From assembly GCF_027579695.1 (NCBI RefSeq), contig NC_083572.1, positions 16,477,415 through 16,541,414 on the forward strand: a DNA stretch of 64,000 nucleotides. The letters run 5' to 3'. This stretch comes from Neoarius graeffei. Lineage: Eukaryota > Chordata > Actinopteri > Siluriformes > Ariidae. A program made the position numbers and the translations under genes. A model generated the notes under the pieces. The model was not told where the DNA came from. It saw only the letters and a list, made by a program, of their open reading frames with translations, and did not search any database. Positions 32,685 through 44,324 of the stretch are shown here, piece by piece. The first letter of the stretch is position 1. Every line of letters starts with the position of its first letter.

Positions 32685-34269
32685 CAGTTGTGTTCAAAAT
32701 AATAGCAGTCCAACATGACTAACCAGATCAATCACTGCTTTTGGTAGAAATTATATTACTACATGGCAAATAATTTACCAGTAGGTGTAGTAAAGTCGTA
32801 GAAAACCAACAGACCCAACATTCATGATATGCATGCTCCTGAGTCTGTGTAATTGAATAATTAAGTGAAAGGGACGTGTTCAAAATAATAGCAGTGTGGA
32901 GTTTAATTAGTGAGGCCATTCATTCTGTGAAAAAACAGGTGTCAGTCAGGTGGCCCTAATTTAAGGATGAAGCCAGCACATGTTGTACATCCATTTCTCT
33001 CTGAAAACCTGAGAAACATGGGTCGTTCCAGACATTGTTCAGAAGAACAGCGTGTTTTGATTAAAACGTTGATTGGAGAGGGGAAAACGCATAAAGAAGT
33101 GCAGAAAATGATAGGCTGCTCGGCTAAAAGGATCTCCAATGCTTTAAAATGGACAGCAAAGCCAGAGAGACGTGGAAGAAAACAGAAGACTACCATTCGA
33201 ATGGATCGAAGAATAGCCAGAATGGCAAAGACTCAGCCAATGATCAGCTCCAGGGTGATCAAAGACGGTCTGAAGTTACCTGTGAGTACTGTGACGATTA
33301 GAAGACGCCTGTGTGAAGCTAATCTATCGGCAAGAAGCTCCCGCAAAGTCCGACTGTTAAAAAAAAAAAGACGTCCTGAAGAGTATACAATTTGCCAAAG
33401 AACACATTGACTGGCTTAAAGAGAAATGGAGAAACATTTTGTGGACTGATGAAAGTAAGATTGTTCTTTCTGGGTCCAAGGGCCACAGACAGTTTGTCAG
33501 ACGACCCCCAGACAGTGAATTCAAGCCACAGTACACTCTGAAGACAGTGAAGCATGGTAGTGCAAGCATCATGATATGGGGATGTCTCTCTTACTATGGT
33601 GTCGGGCCTATTTATCGCATACCAGGGATCATGGATCAGTTTGCATATATCTAAATACTTGAGGAGGTCATGTTGCCTTATGATGAAGAGGAAATGCCCT
33701 TGAAATAGGTGTTTCAAAAAGACAACGACCCCAAACACACCAGTAAGCGAGCAGCATCTTGGTTCCAGACCAGCAAAATGAAAGTCATGGAGTGGCCAGC
33801 CCAATCCCCGGACCTTAAGCCGATAGAAAACTTGTGGGGTGACATCAAAAATTCTGTTTCTGAGGCAAAACCAAGAAATGCAGAGGAATTGTGGAATGTT
33901 GTCAAATCATCCTGGGCTGGAATACCTGTTCACAGGTGCCAGAAGTTCTCAGAAATCGTGGTTATACAACTAAATATTAGTTTAGTGATCCACAAGAACG
34001 CTAAATCCTAAAGATTTTTTCAGTTTATACAGTAAATATTTGAGTTTGTAATGAAAAATGCAGACACTGCTTTTTTTTTTTTTGAACAGCCCAAAATTCA
34101 TTTTTCTTCATTTTCTGTAAAGTAATTAAAACATTGATACATTTTTCTTCATGTTTTGATGTAGAATATAATGTGCAGTGTTCCCAATGCATGGAAATAA
34201 AAACTATTATAAGGATTTTGAGCTTTACTCACGTTTTTAAACACACTGCTATTATTTTGAACACGACTG
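32685..34269 (+). mobile_element. Tc1-like transposon, fourth family
   Basis: The ends CAGTTGTGTTCAAAATAATA and (inverted) CAGTCGTGTTCAAAATAATA have TA on both sides. The + strand transposase is broken. It is inserted in an older Tc1 relic: the flanks 32650-32684 and 34270-34300 rejoin as one continuous sequence. Confidence 0.9.
32967..34011 (+). pseudogene. Tc1 transposase, broken (fourth family)
   Basis: [20 protein letters not shown] opens the helix-turn-helix part (the Met at 33018 is the likely start). [19 protein letters not shown] is the linker. [21 protein letters not shown] and SPDLKPIENLW mark the catalytic core, with Lys replacing the usual Asn in NPIE. A shift occurs in an A-run near 33358, and stops lie near 33652 and 33708. 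Confidence 0.88.
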
Positions 34270-35020
34270 TATGTCCAAAAGGTTCTCACTTGGTCTCCTC
34301 AAACCATGGCATGTTTTGCAACATGGTTTGGGTGAATTTAGTCAGGCTTGGATGGATGGAGTGATTTGATTTGGTGAGAAAGGGCTTACGTCTAGTAAAT
34401 ATGCACACTGAATTGCTTATCATGTCCATTTAGAAGTATTTGTATCAATAATTGAGTATTATTTTACAGAAATAAGTGGAAAAAGTTATTTATAGATTGA
34501 AAAATATGCACAAATTGGAAAGTTTACTGTGAATAATGGTGTAAAGCGATGTTTCTCGACCACTGAGCTGCCATCTAATGAAGCTGATCTAGAAACACCA
34601 TCTAGTGGGCTGATGGTGCTAAAGAAGGCAACTGGACTTGCTTGAAATTTTTGAAGACATTTCACCTCTCATCCGAAAGACTTCTTCGGTTCTGTCTGAC
34701 TAGTGAGGAGTTCCAGGTATTTAACCTCTAGCGGATCAAAAGCAACCCTAAGGAGAGTCATTGAGGTCACATGGGTCATCCTGTAGGTGTAGGTCACTGG
34801 GGGCCGGGAATAAAAGAAGCCATCTTCAGCAACCTGGAATGACCATCAATGAACAGAGGAGGTGGTCTGAGACACCACTTATCAGCCACCTACAATGCAG
34901 TTCTTGGCACACTTCCCAGAAAACTGAATACACATCCACACCAAAACTCGGCTGACTTCAATGACTCATGTGATGGTGGAGAGCGCTAACGACCCACAGA
35001 TCACCCTAACGATTCTTTAG

Positions 35021-35687
35021 GCCAAGTTTACATTAGACCGTATCTGTCTCGTTTTCTTCGCGGATGCACTGTCCGTTCACATTAAAATGCCGGGAAACGG
35101 GAATCCGCCAGAGCCCACTTATTCAACCCAGTTCGTCTCTGTTCCGGTGCTGTGTAAACATTGAGAAAACGCGGATACGCTGTGCTGAGCTCTAGCTGAC
35201 GTCGTCATTGGACAACATCACTGTGACATCCACCTTCCTGATTCGCTGGTGCGGACTTCCGCCTTGTATCACCTTTCATTAAAGAGTATAAAAGTATGAA
35301 CATACTGCAAATACTGATGAAAATACTGCCCATTGTGTAGTTATGATTGTCTTTAGGCTTGCCATCCTTCCACTTGCAAGTGGTAAGTGATGCGCATGCC
35401 CGATATGCACTGGGATCACACACAGCGGCTCAGTCCCGAATCACTGCTCGTGCACTTCACTCGCGCGCTCTGTGAGCTGCGCAGGGCCGGAGTGCGCACC
35501 CTCCAGAGGGCACTTGCTGTTCAGGGCGGAGTGATTTGGAGCGCAGGATGCCTGCGGAGCCGAGCGTATCCGTGTATTGGTGTTGCTGTGTGCACGCGAA
35601 TCGTGTATTGGCGTTGCTGTGTGCACGCTAATCATTTTTAAAAACGTTAATCTGATGATCCGCTGATACGGTCTAATGTAAACCAGG
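35021..35687. mobile_element. PIF/Harbinger-type MITE (GTTTACATTAGACCG family), copy 1
   Basis: AGTTTACATTAGACCGTATC at the left mirrors GATACGGTCTAATGTAAACC at the right. Related copies at 43364-43868 and 46527-47140 share TIRs and inner blocks such as GGATGCACTGTCCGTTCACA. The outer boundary here is approximate. Confidence 0.7.
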
Positions 35688-35734
35688 CTGCTAACACTAT
35701 TCACACCTGGCCCCCAGTGACCTACGTGTACAGC

Positions 35735-36851
35735 AGGGGTGGGCAATTATTTTTTCCATGGGGCCACATGAGAAACAGAAAATTTTGTGGAGGGCCGGAC
35801 CAAAAGGCTGAACTAAATTCTGCATAATATTAATTGTATTTCTTTATATAAAGCAGTAAATAACATTGTTTTTACAAGCTGCTAAGACTGGTAAGAGTAT
35901 GGAAAAAACGAGGTTGCCTTACAAAAAATGTCATTTATTCAATCAAATTTCCCAAAACAATGGTTAACAAAATGTGAACGTTTGTACCTTTTTTTTTTTT
36001 CAGTCACATTCACCCCAAAACACAATAAAGACATCACAATATTCTCTTTCTACTCCAAATATCAAGCACCAAGTCCACCAAGCACTCTTTCACAAATTCC
36101 CCCTCCGCGAATGGCTGACTGTTTTTAGCGATTTTGTGGGAAAGCACAAAGCTGGTCTTGGTTGCTGAATCCCTGGAGGTGTGACGCTTGGTAAAAAAGC
36201 CTTGCTGCTTTTCTAGCTTAGCCAGCAAAGCTTCCGATGTCCGCGCTATTTTAGCATTAGTCAAGTTTCCGTATTTCTCAGCGTGCTTCGTCTGGTAATG
36301 CCGACTCAAATTGTCATCTTGGAACACGGCGATCCGCTCTCCGCAAACTAAACACACGGCTTTATCTCTGACTTCAGTAAATAAATACTTAGCAGTCCAT
36401 GTTTTGTTGAAAGCCCTGCATTCGGCATCTACCTTTCTTCTTTTTGCAGACATTTTGGGGGCTAAAGTCTTCTTGTGATCTGCTCCCAACAACATTGATT
36501 CGGTGTAGGTATCAGATCTACAGATCGGCTCGGGCTCCAGCGCCTGCTGGTGACATCACACTATGTGATTGGCTGGACCGTTTGAAGGATACAAGTTTGT
36601 GGTTGGTCTGGACAAATTACAGGAGTAGTTATCGCGGGATTAGGTTTCGTGGGATTTCATGTCATGTTCATGTCGCGCGCATTGCATTTTTGTTGAACAC
36701 AACTTCAAAGTAAAAGCAATGCACATTCAGTCTATGCATGGGGTAAAATTAGAAAATACGTTATTGTAATTTCTAATTAACCTTACACGGGCCAGTCAGA
36801 ATGAACCAAAGGGCCGGATGCGGCCCGCGGGCCGTAAAATGCCCAGGTCTG
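35735..36851 (-). mobile_element. hAT-Charlie-type element, internally deleted
   Basis: The ends CAGGGGTGGGCAATTATTTT and (inverted) CAGACCTGGGCATTTT are flanked by the 8-bp duplication GTGTACAG (35727-35734 and 36852-36859). The start CAGGGGTGGGCAA is the classic Charlie terminus. It keeps a transposase N-terminus on -. Confidence 0.9.
36034..36495 (-). CDS. hAT-Charlie transposase N-terminus with BED finger
   Basis: The 153-residue open frame contains MSAKRRKVDAECRAFNKTW, then a BED-type zinc finger (CLVCGERIAVFQDDNLSRHY, QTKH), then KIAKNSQPFAEGEFVKECL. The segments match hAT-Charlie transposases and their domesticated relatives (GTF2IRD2- and ZBED-type proteins). The RNase-H-like catalytic domain and the dimerisation domain are missing because the element is deleted after VLDIW. 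The frame itself has no stop, so a truncated DNA-binding protein is conceivable, but there is no evidence of expression. Confidence 0.75.
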   Translation of the reverse strand: MLLGADHKKTLAPKMSAKRRKVDAECRAFNKTWTAKYLFTEVRDKAVCLVCGERIAVFQDDNLSRHYQTKHAEKYGNLTNAKIARTSEALLAKLEKQQGFFTKRHTSRDSATKTSFVLSHKIAKNSQPFAEGEFVKECLVDLVLDIWSRKRIL

Positions 36852-36940
36852 GTGTACAGGATGACTCAACAACCCATGTGACCTCAACAACTCTCCTTAG
36901 GGTTGCTTTTGATCCACAAGAGGATATATGCACGGAGTGC

Positions 36941-38495
36941 AGAATTATTAGGCAAGTTGTATTTTTGAGGATTAGTTTTATTATTGAACAACAACTATGT
37001 TCTCAATCAAACAAAAAGACTCATAAATATCAAAGCTGAATATGTATGGAAGTTAGAGTGGGGTGTTTTTAGTTTTGGCCATTTTAGGAGAATATGTATG
37101 TGTTCAGGTAACTTTCACTGTGCAGAATTATTAGGCAACTTAATAAAAACCAAATATGTAGCCATTTCACTTATTTATTTTCACCAGGTACACTGATATG
37201 ACAACTCCAGATTTGCAAATAAACATATCTGACATTCAAACACAAAACAAAAACAAATCAGTGACCAATATAGCCACCCTTCTTCATGAGGACACTCAAA
37301 AGCCTTCCATCCATAGATTCTGTCAATTTCTTTATCTGTTCACGACCAACATTGTGTGCAGCAGCAACCACGGCCTCCCAGACGCTGTTCAGAGAGGTGT
37401 ACTGTTTTCCCTCTTTGTAGACCTCACGTTTTATAATGGACCACAGGTTCTCTATGGGGTTTAGGTCAGGTGAACAAGGGGGCCATGTCATTATTTTTTT
37501 CACCTTTCAGGCCTTTACTGGCTAGCCACGCAGTGGAGTATTTGGACGCATGAGATGGAGCCATTATCCTGCATGAAAATCATGTTCTTCTTGAAAGATG
37601 CTGACTTTTTCCTATACCACTGCTTGAAGAAGGTTTCTTCCAGGAACTGGCAGTAGGTCTGGGAGTTGAGTTTGAGTCCATCCTCAACTCGAAAAGGTCC
37701 AACAAGCTCATCTTTGATGATACCAGCCCATAGCAGTACTCCACCTCCACCTTGCTGGCGTCTGAGTCGGAGTGGAGCTCTGTGCCCATTACTGATCCAG
37801 CCACAGGCCCATTCATCTGGCCCATCAAGAGTCACTCTCATCTCATCACACCACAGCACCTTAGAAAAATCAGTCTTAAGATATTTCTTGGCCCAGTCTT
37901 GACGTTTTATCTTGTGTGCCTTACTCAGTGGTGGTCGTTTTTCAGCCTTCCTTACCTTGGCCATGTCCCTCAGTATTGCACACCTTGTACTCTTTGACAC
38001 TCCAGGAATGTTGCAACTCTGGAATATGGCAGAACTGGATGCTAATGGCTGCTTGTTAGCTTCACGCTTGATTTTCCACAGATCATGTGCAGTTATTTTG
38101 CGCCTTTTTTTTCCCCGCACGCTTCTTTCGACCCTGTTGACTATTTGCAATGAAACGCTTGATTGTTCGGTGATCACGTTTCAACATCTTCGCAATTTCA
38201 AGAGTGCTGCATCCGTCTGCAAGACATCTCACAATTTTAGACTTTTCAAAGTCTGTCAGATCTCTCTTCTGACCCATTTTGCCAGAGGAAAAGAGGTTGC
38301 CTAATAATTATGCACACCTGATATAGGGTGTTGATGTCATTAGACCACACCCCCTCTCATTACACAGATGCACAGCACCTGATATACTTAATTGGTAGTA
38401 GGCTTTCAAGCCTAAACAGCTTGGAGTGGGACAACATGCATTAAAAGGATGTTGTGGTCAAAATACTCACTTGCCTAATAATTCTGCACTCAGTG
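36941..38495 (-). mobile_element. Tc1/mariner-superfamily transposon (GTGCAGAATTATTAGGC family)
   Basis: The ends CACGGAGTGCAGAATTATTA and (inverted) CACTGAGTGCAGAATTATTA have TA at the right (38496-38497) and a mutated TG at the left. The - strand transposase is in three frames. Confidence 0.88.
37258..38277 (-). pseudogene. Tc1/mariner transposase, three-frame remnant
   Basis: The N-terminus MGQKRDLTDFEKSKIVRCLA starts at 38277 with a helix-turn-helix. The centre (38177 to 37515) has VLWCDEMRVTLDGPDEWACG and NMIFMQDNGS. The C-terminus (37503 to 37258) has WPPCSPDLNPIENLWSIIKR and ends GGYIGH. All three catalytic positions are recognisable, but frame shifts near 38110 and 37510 separate them. 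Confidence 0.88.
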
Positions 38496-38639
38496 TATAC
38501 CTGGAACTCCCCATTATACCCTGTCCACACTAGGGATTTTGTACCGATACGAAACTACTTTCGTACCGCAACACCTGTCCACACTAGCAACTATACCGGT
38601 ACTGTAGCGGTATAACTGTATCGGTACGAAACCCACAAA

Positions 38640-39950
38640 TGTATGGGTTTACTATGGTTTTACCATGGTTTTTACGTAGTAACCATGATTCTACCATGGT
38701 ATCTCATGGTTATTCTCAGTACTATGAACCAACCATAGTATTACTATGGTTTATCCATGGTAGTAACCATGGATCTACTATGGTATTTCATGGTGATTCT
38801 AAGTACTATGAACCAACCATAGTATTACCATGGATCTACTATGGTATTTCATGGTGATTCTAAGCATGGCCGTAACTACCATTGAGGACACCGAGGTCAT
38901 GTCCTCGGTATTTTTTTCAGAAATTTCAAATTGGTCTACGCTGAATTCGAGCAGTGATCAATGTAAAACGCAGCGTCCACAACCACAAGTCATCTGTATT
39001 TCCCCCCAATAAAATTCACATTCGTCTAATGTCATCTGAAATCTCTCAGCCTCTATCTCTATCGTTGCCGTGTCTAACGCAGCGTCACGTGACGTAGCCT
39101 ATACTAGTGTCGGCCGGGGAAGTTGGGTTTTGGATAAAACAGGCAGGGTGTAGTCTACGCTCTATCACATATGCCTACCTAACCTAACGTAGGCTAATAG
39201 TCACATCGCATTATAGAGCGCACATAACTCTCTCTTTCTCTCTCACTCACTCACTCACTCTAGCCTGGGAAATCCCATGCTGCTTTGCACAATCGTTCCG
39301 ATCTGATTTCACTTGTGATATGGTCTGGTGTTAACCAGACTAACTCACTCACACACAGACACACAAATACAGACATACACACAAATAATACACTCTCACA
39401 CACTCTCTCTAATACATAGTCTTCACACAGAACTAATAGCCCTACATTCTAATGTAATTTAAGATAATGAAATGTAAATAATGCCAATTCAGGTAGCTGA
39501 GCAATACACTCAGTTCAGTTCAGTTTTGACTTTTATGTCAGACAAAACTCCACAGTTATGATGGTAGAATTCATCTCATCTCATCTCATTATCTGTAGCC
39601 GCTTTATCCTTCTACAGGGTCGCAGGCAAGCTGGAGCCTATTCCAGCTGACTACGGGCGAAAGGTGGGGTACACCCTGGACAAGTCGCCAGGTCATCACA
39701 GGGCTGACACATAGACACAGACAACCATTCACACTCACATTCACACCTACGGTCAATTTAGAGTCACCAGTTAACCTAACCTGCATGTCTTTGGACTGTG
39801 GGGGAAACCGGAGCACCCGGAGGAAACCCACGTGGACACGGGGAGAACATGCAAACTCCGCACAGAAAGGCCCTCGCCGGCCACGGGGCTCGAACCCAGG
39901 ACCTTCTTGCTGTGAGGCGACAGCGCTAACCACTACACCACCGTGCCGCC
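38640..39950. repeat. Inverted partial duplicate of the nested unit at 41580-43215
   Basis: From about 38645 the sequence is the reverse complement of 43215 downward: CCATGG-rich block, then ATTCTAAG and the hAT end CATGGCCGTAACTACC at 38865, then the hAT interior and the same SINE. The hAT insertion site (ATTCTAAG, the inverse of CTTAGAAT) and the SINE site (GATGGTAGAATT) are identical in both, so one nested unit was copied. This copy lacks the second SINE of 42515-42888, has an extra tandem block near 38805-38860, and stops at the SINE head. Confidence 0.85.
39572..39950 (-). mobile_element. Mermaid-type SINE (in the upstream duplicate)
   Basis: Reverse-oriented: (CATCT)n tail side at 39572, tRNA-like head GGCGGCACGGTGGTGTAGTG ending at 39950. 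GATGGTAGAATT precedes the tail, as in the partner copy, but the expected duplicate is missing beyond the head, where unrelated sequence begins. Confidence 0.9.
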
Positions 39951-40396
39951 TCTATTATTAGTACAATATTTATTCACCATTTGAAATCAATCAATTACAC
40001 TTTTTTACTTTATGTACTGTATAGATCCTAGGTTACATTTTATCCATTTCTTATTTTCACTCATTAACTTGTATTTTATCTGCAATTGACATTTTGTTTA
40101 TTTCAGTTATGATACCAGTTACAGTTTAATATATAATTATTTGTTATTATTTACTATTGTTAATATAGTTTAAATTTGTATTAATTACTTGTTAATTTAA
40201 ATGGGGGAAAAATTAGAACAAGCCATTGTGCTTTATTTTTTCTTCCCCCAGCACGTTTTCTATTTTTGTTCCATTTATGTTTATCTTGTAAATTTCTTTT
40301 ATCTTGTGCAAATAAATAAAATAAAATAAGGATACGGAAGATTGGGAGCAGCTGAAAGAAGATGACCTACAATTAACAACAGTTTTTCATTGCATT
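39951..40396. other. AT-rich sequence with no gene seen
   Basis: About 445 bp, ending in AATAAATAAAATAAAATAAGG near 40310, which could be the 3' end of a non-LTR element. No terminus or coding frame can be assigned. Confidence 0.3.
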
Positions 40397-41030
40397 TACA
40401 CTACCGTTGAAAAGTTTGGGGTCACTTTGAAATGTCCTTATTTTTGAAAGAAAAGCACTGTTCTTTTCAATGAAGATCACTTTAAACTAATCAGAAATCC
40501 ACTCTATACATTGCTAATGTGGTAAATGACTATTCTAGCTGCAAATGTCTGGTTTTTGGTGCAATATCTCCATAGGTGTATAGAGGCCCCCTTACGAAAA
40601 TTAACCATGGTTTTACTATGAAAACTAACCATGGTTTTACCATGGTTTATAGTTATTCATGGTTTTTTTGGGTAACCATGAAAACCATGGTGCATTTTAC
40701 CTCAATGTTCACTTAAATTTTTAGATTCTAAGTAAATGTTAATGTATCTGGGCTGTTAATCGAGATCCTTCTCTACAGCATTGACTGTTGGACGAAAGCA
40801 TGGTAATACTACAGTTAGTGCATCCTTTTAAAAACCATACTATCCCTTTTTAAACTAATTTCGTAGTTACTATGACCTATTACACATACAACTATGATGC
40901 TACCACAGCTACTGCAGTACTATGGACAAACCACAGTAATGCTATGGTTGGTTCATAGTACTTAGAATCAGGGCCGTAGCCAGGATTTTTCAAATACCGA
41001 GGTCAAGCATGGCTGACAGCATCGAAGCAC

Positions 41031-41118
41031 GTGCCCCCCACCACCACCACCACCACCGGCAGAACTTAAATAAATAAATAAATGAATGAATGAATGAATG
41101 AATGAATAAATAAATAAC
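41031..41118. repeat. Simple repeats (CAC)n, then (AAAT)n/(GAAT)n
   Basis: CACCACCACCACC is followed by AAATAAATAAATAAATG and AATGAATGAATG runs inside the hAT element. Confidence 0.85.
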
Positions 41119-41579
41119 AAACCAAGGATAGATTTGGTGGTGAACACATTTATTTTAACAATTCTAAAACTGTGGCACCATAACTGTGGTGTTTTATCTG
41201 ACATAAAAGTAGAAAGGTAGTGAACTCTTGAACTGAGTATACATACCTAAAGTACCAGTTACCTAAAGTATTGGCATTATTTACATTGAAGCATACACAT
41301 GACAGAAAGGTTGTGAACTGCTGAATTGTAAGCTTTAGTATTACACCTTATCATAATAGTGTGAGTGTGTGTGTGTGAGAGAGAGAGAGTTAGTTTGTGT
41401 GTTATTTGTGGGTGTCTGTATGTGTAGAGACATTCTGAGCAGTAATGTAAAGGCATCAGTCTATCTGGCTGTCTTGAATTGAGATCCATTTGCATGCATT
41501 CTCTGAAACAGAGTGTTCTCACCACTGCCTGTAATGTAAGTTTGACTCACAACACATTTACTTTAACAATTCTACCATC

Positions 41580-41960
41580 GGGGCGGCACGGTGGTGTAGT
41601 GGTTAGCGCTGTTGCCTCACAGCAAGAAGGTCCTGGGTTCGAGCCCCGGGGCCGGCGAGGGCCTTTCTGTGCGGAGTTTGCATGTTCTCCCCGTGTCCGC
41701 GTGGGTTTCCTCCGGGTGCTCTGGTTTCCCCCACAGTCCAAAGACATGCAGGTTAGGTTAACTGGTGACTCTAAATTGACCGTAGGTGTGAATGTGAGTG
41801 TGAATGGTTGTCTGTGTCTATGTGTCAGCCCTGTGATGACCTGGCGACTTGTCCAGGGTGTACCCCGCCTTTCGCCCGTAGTCAGCTGGGATAGGCTCCA
41901 GCTCGCCTGCGACCCTGTAGAAGGATAAAGTGGCTACAGATAATGAGATGAGATGAGATG
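41580..41960 (+). mobile_element. Mermaid-type SINE, older of the two in the hAT
   Basis: tRNA-like head GGGCGGCACGGTGGTGTAGT with GGTTCGAGCCC B box, tail (GATGA)n. AATTCTACCATC is duplicated at 41568-41579 and 41961-41972. The upstream inverted duplicate has this SINE at the same site. Confidence 0.95.
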
Positions 41961-42514
41961 AATTCTACCATCATAACTGTGGAGTTTTGTCTGACATAAA
42001 AGTCAAAACTGAACTGAACTGAGTGTATTGCTCAGCTACCCGAATTGGCATTATTTACATTTCATTATCTTAAATTACATTAGAATGTAGGGCTATTAGT
42101 TCTGTGTGAAGACTATGTATTAGAGAGAGTGTGTGAGAGTGTATTATTTGTGTGTATGTCTGTATTTGTGTGTCTGTGTGTGAGTGAGTTAGTCTGGTTA
42201 ACACCAGACCATATCACAAGTGAAATCAGATCGGAACGATTGTGCAAAGCAGCATGGGATTTCCCAGGCTAGAGTGAGTGAGTGAGTGAGAGAGAAAGAG
42301 AGAGTTATGTGCGCTCTATAATGCGATGTGACTATTAGCCTACATTAGGTTAGGTAGGCATATGTGATAGAGCGTAGACTACACCCTGCCTGTTTTATCC
42401 AAAACCCAACTTCCCCGGCCGACACTAGTATAGGCTACGTCATGTGACGCTGCGTTAGACACGGCAACGATAGAGATAGAGGCTGAGAGATTTCAGATGA
42501 CATTAGACGAATGT

Positions 42515-42888
42515 GGGTGGCACGGTGGTGTAGTGGTTAGCGCTGTCGCCTCACAGCAAGAAGGTCCTGGGTTCGAGCCCCGGGGCCGGCGAGGGCCTTT
42601 CTGTGTGGAGTTTGCATGTTCTCCCTGTGTCCGCGTGGGTTTCCTCCGGGTGCTCCGGTTTCTCCCACAGTCCAAAGACATGCAGGTTAGGTTAACTGGT
42701 GACTCTAAATTGACCGTAGGTGTGAATGTGAGTGTGAATGGTTGTCTGCGTCAGCCCTGTGATGACCTGGCGACTTGTCCAGGGTGTACCCCGCCTTTCG
42801 CCCTTAGTCAGCTGGGATAGGCTCCAGCTTGCCTGCGACCCTGTAGAAGGATAAAGCGGCTAGAGATAATGAGATGAGATGAGATGAG
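42515..42888 (+). mobile_element. Mermaid-type SINE, younger of the two in the hAT
   Basis: Same family. ATTAGACGAATGT is duplicated at 42502-42514 and 42889-42901. The matching position in the upstream duplicate (near 39015-39035) is an empty site. Confidence 0.95.
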
Positions 42889-43363
42889 ATTAGACGAATG
42901 TGAATTTTATTGGGGGGAAATACAGATGACTTGTGGTTGTGGACGCTGCGTTTTACATTGATCACTGCTCGAATTCAGCATAGACCAATTTGAAATTTCT
43001 GAAAAAAATACCGAGGACATGACCTCGGTGTCCTCAATGGTAGTTACGGCCATGCTTAGAATCACCATGAAATACCATAGTAGATCCATGGTTACTACCA
43101 TGGATGAACCATAGTAATACTATGGTTGGTTCATAGTACTGAGAATAACCATGAGGTACCATGGTAGAATCATGGTTACTACGTAAAAACCATGGTAAAA
43201 CCATAGTAAACCATGGTAGATTTTCGTAAGGGCATTTCCAGCAACTCTCACTCCAGTGTTCTAATGGTACAATGTGTTTGCTCATTGCCTCAGAAGGCTA
43301 ATGGATGATTAGAAAACCCTTGTACAATCATGTTAGCACAGCTGAAAACAGTTTAGCTCTTTA

Positions 43364-43868
43364 GGTGGTGTTTACATTAGACCGTATCAGCGGATCATCA
43401 GATTAATGTTTTTAAAACGATTCGCGTGCACACAGCAACGCCAATACACGGATACGCTCGGCTCCGCAGGCATCCTGTGCTCCAAATCACTCCGCCCTGA
43501 ACAGCGAGTGCCCTCTGGAGGGTGCGCACTCCGGCCCTGCGCAGCTCACAGAGCGTGTGAGTGAAGCGCACGAGCAGTGATTCGGGACAAATAGCAGGAA
43601 GTGAAGTCCGCGCCGTTTTTCAGCAGTCGCGTCACATGACCAACGCCAGCGAATCAAGAAGGTGGATGTCACAGTGACGTTGTCCTGTGCGTATCCTTGT
43701 TTCTCAATATTTACACAGCACCGGATCAGATACGTAATGGATTGAATACGTGGGCCCTGGCGGATTCAAGTTGTTCCGCCTGTGGAGTCGTTTCCCGGCG
43801 TTTTAATGTGAACGGACAGTGCATCCGTGACGAAAACGAGACGGATACGGTCTAATGTAAACACCACC
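43364..43868. mobile_element. PIF/Harbinger-type MITE (GTTTACATTAGACCG family), copy 2
   Basis: The ends GGTGGTGTTTACATTAGACC and its inverse are flanked by TTA (43361-43363 and 43869-43871), confirmed by the uninterrupted Tc1-type MITE, which has a single TTA there. Confidence 0.88.
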
Positions 43869-43947
43869 TTAGAGAAGCTATAAAACTGACCTTCCTTTGA
43901 GCAGATTGAGTTTCTGGAGCATCACATTTGTGGGGTCGATTAAATGC

Positions 43948-44324
43948 CTCATCTCATCTCATTATCTGTAGCCGCTTTATCCTTCTACAGGGTCGCAGGC
44001 AAGCTGGAGCCTATCCCAGCTGACTATGGGCGAAAGGCGGGGTACACCCTGGATAAGTCACCAGGTCATCACAGGGCTGACACATAGACACAAACAACCA
44101 TTCACACTCACATTCACACCTACGGTCAATTTAGAGCCACCAGTTAACCTAACCTGCATGTCTTTGGACTGTGGGGGAAACCGGAGCACCCGGAGGAAAC
44201 CCACGCGGACACGGGGAGAACATGCAAACTCCACACCGAAAGGCCCTCGCCGGCCCTGGGGCTCGAACCCAGGACCTTCTTGCTGTGAGGCGACAGCGCT
44301 AACCACTACACCACCATGCCGCCC
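43948..44324 (-). mobile_element. Mermaid-type SINE in the split Tc1-type MITE
   Basis: Reverse-oriented SINE with a (CATCT)n tail at 43948 and the head ending at 44324. About 8 bp of the host MITE is missing at the junction relative to the intact copy, so no target duplication is visible. Confidence 0.92.

Larger units (their letters stand above)
34600..38520. mobile_element. Interrupted retroelement, possibly Penelope-like, copy 1
   Basis: The block around 34640-34770 (with GACATTTCACCTCTCATCCG and GAGTTCCAGGTATTTAAC) is mirrored in part near 36866-36930 (CTCCTTAGGGTTGCTTTTGA) and 38496-38508. The same sequences recur at 51765-53690. Inverted blocks with this CTCTCATCC segment remind me of Penelope-type elements in fish; no reverse transcriptase is visible. 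Insertions at 35021-35687, 35735-36851 and 36941-38495 split it. Confidence 0.35.
40969..43054. mobile_element. hAT-type element with two SINEs inside
   Basis: The ends CAGGGCCGTAGCCAGG and (inverted) CATGGCCGTAACTACC are flanked by the 8-bp duplication CTTAGAAT (40961-40968 and 43055-43062). The SINEs occupy 41580-41960 and 42515-42888. The rest is non-coding, with (CACC)n and (AAAT/GAAT)n repeats near 41031-41118. Confidence 0.85.
40588..43230. mobile_element. CCATGG-rich TIR element hosting a hAT
   Basis: The ends CCCTTACGAAAAT and its inverse ATTTTCGTAAGGG bracket many CCATGGTT/ACCATGG repeats. Comparison with the empty site in 361-887 (TAGAGGCC/CATTTCC) shows no target duplication. The hAT at 40969-43054 is inside. 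No transposase is seen; the superfamily is unknown to me. Confidence 0.7.

Noticed and set aside
34640..34700. Hammerhead ribozyme in the Penelope-like end
   Set aside because: The CTCTCATCC and GAAA segments are suggestive, but the core bases needed for a hammerhead do not line up.
38640..38860. Regular CCATGGT repeats resembling a CRISPR-like or tandem array
   Set aside because: Units are short, irregular and palindromic, lie in a eukaryotic transposon, and have no unique spacers.
41479..41928. Long frames through Mermaid SINEs, also at 39604-39933, 44026-44382 and 57987-58537
   Set aside because: They repeat in each SINE copy on either strand. The SINE is tRNA-derived and non-coding.
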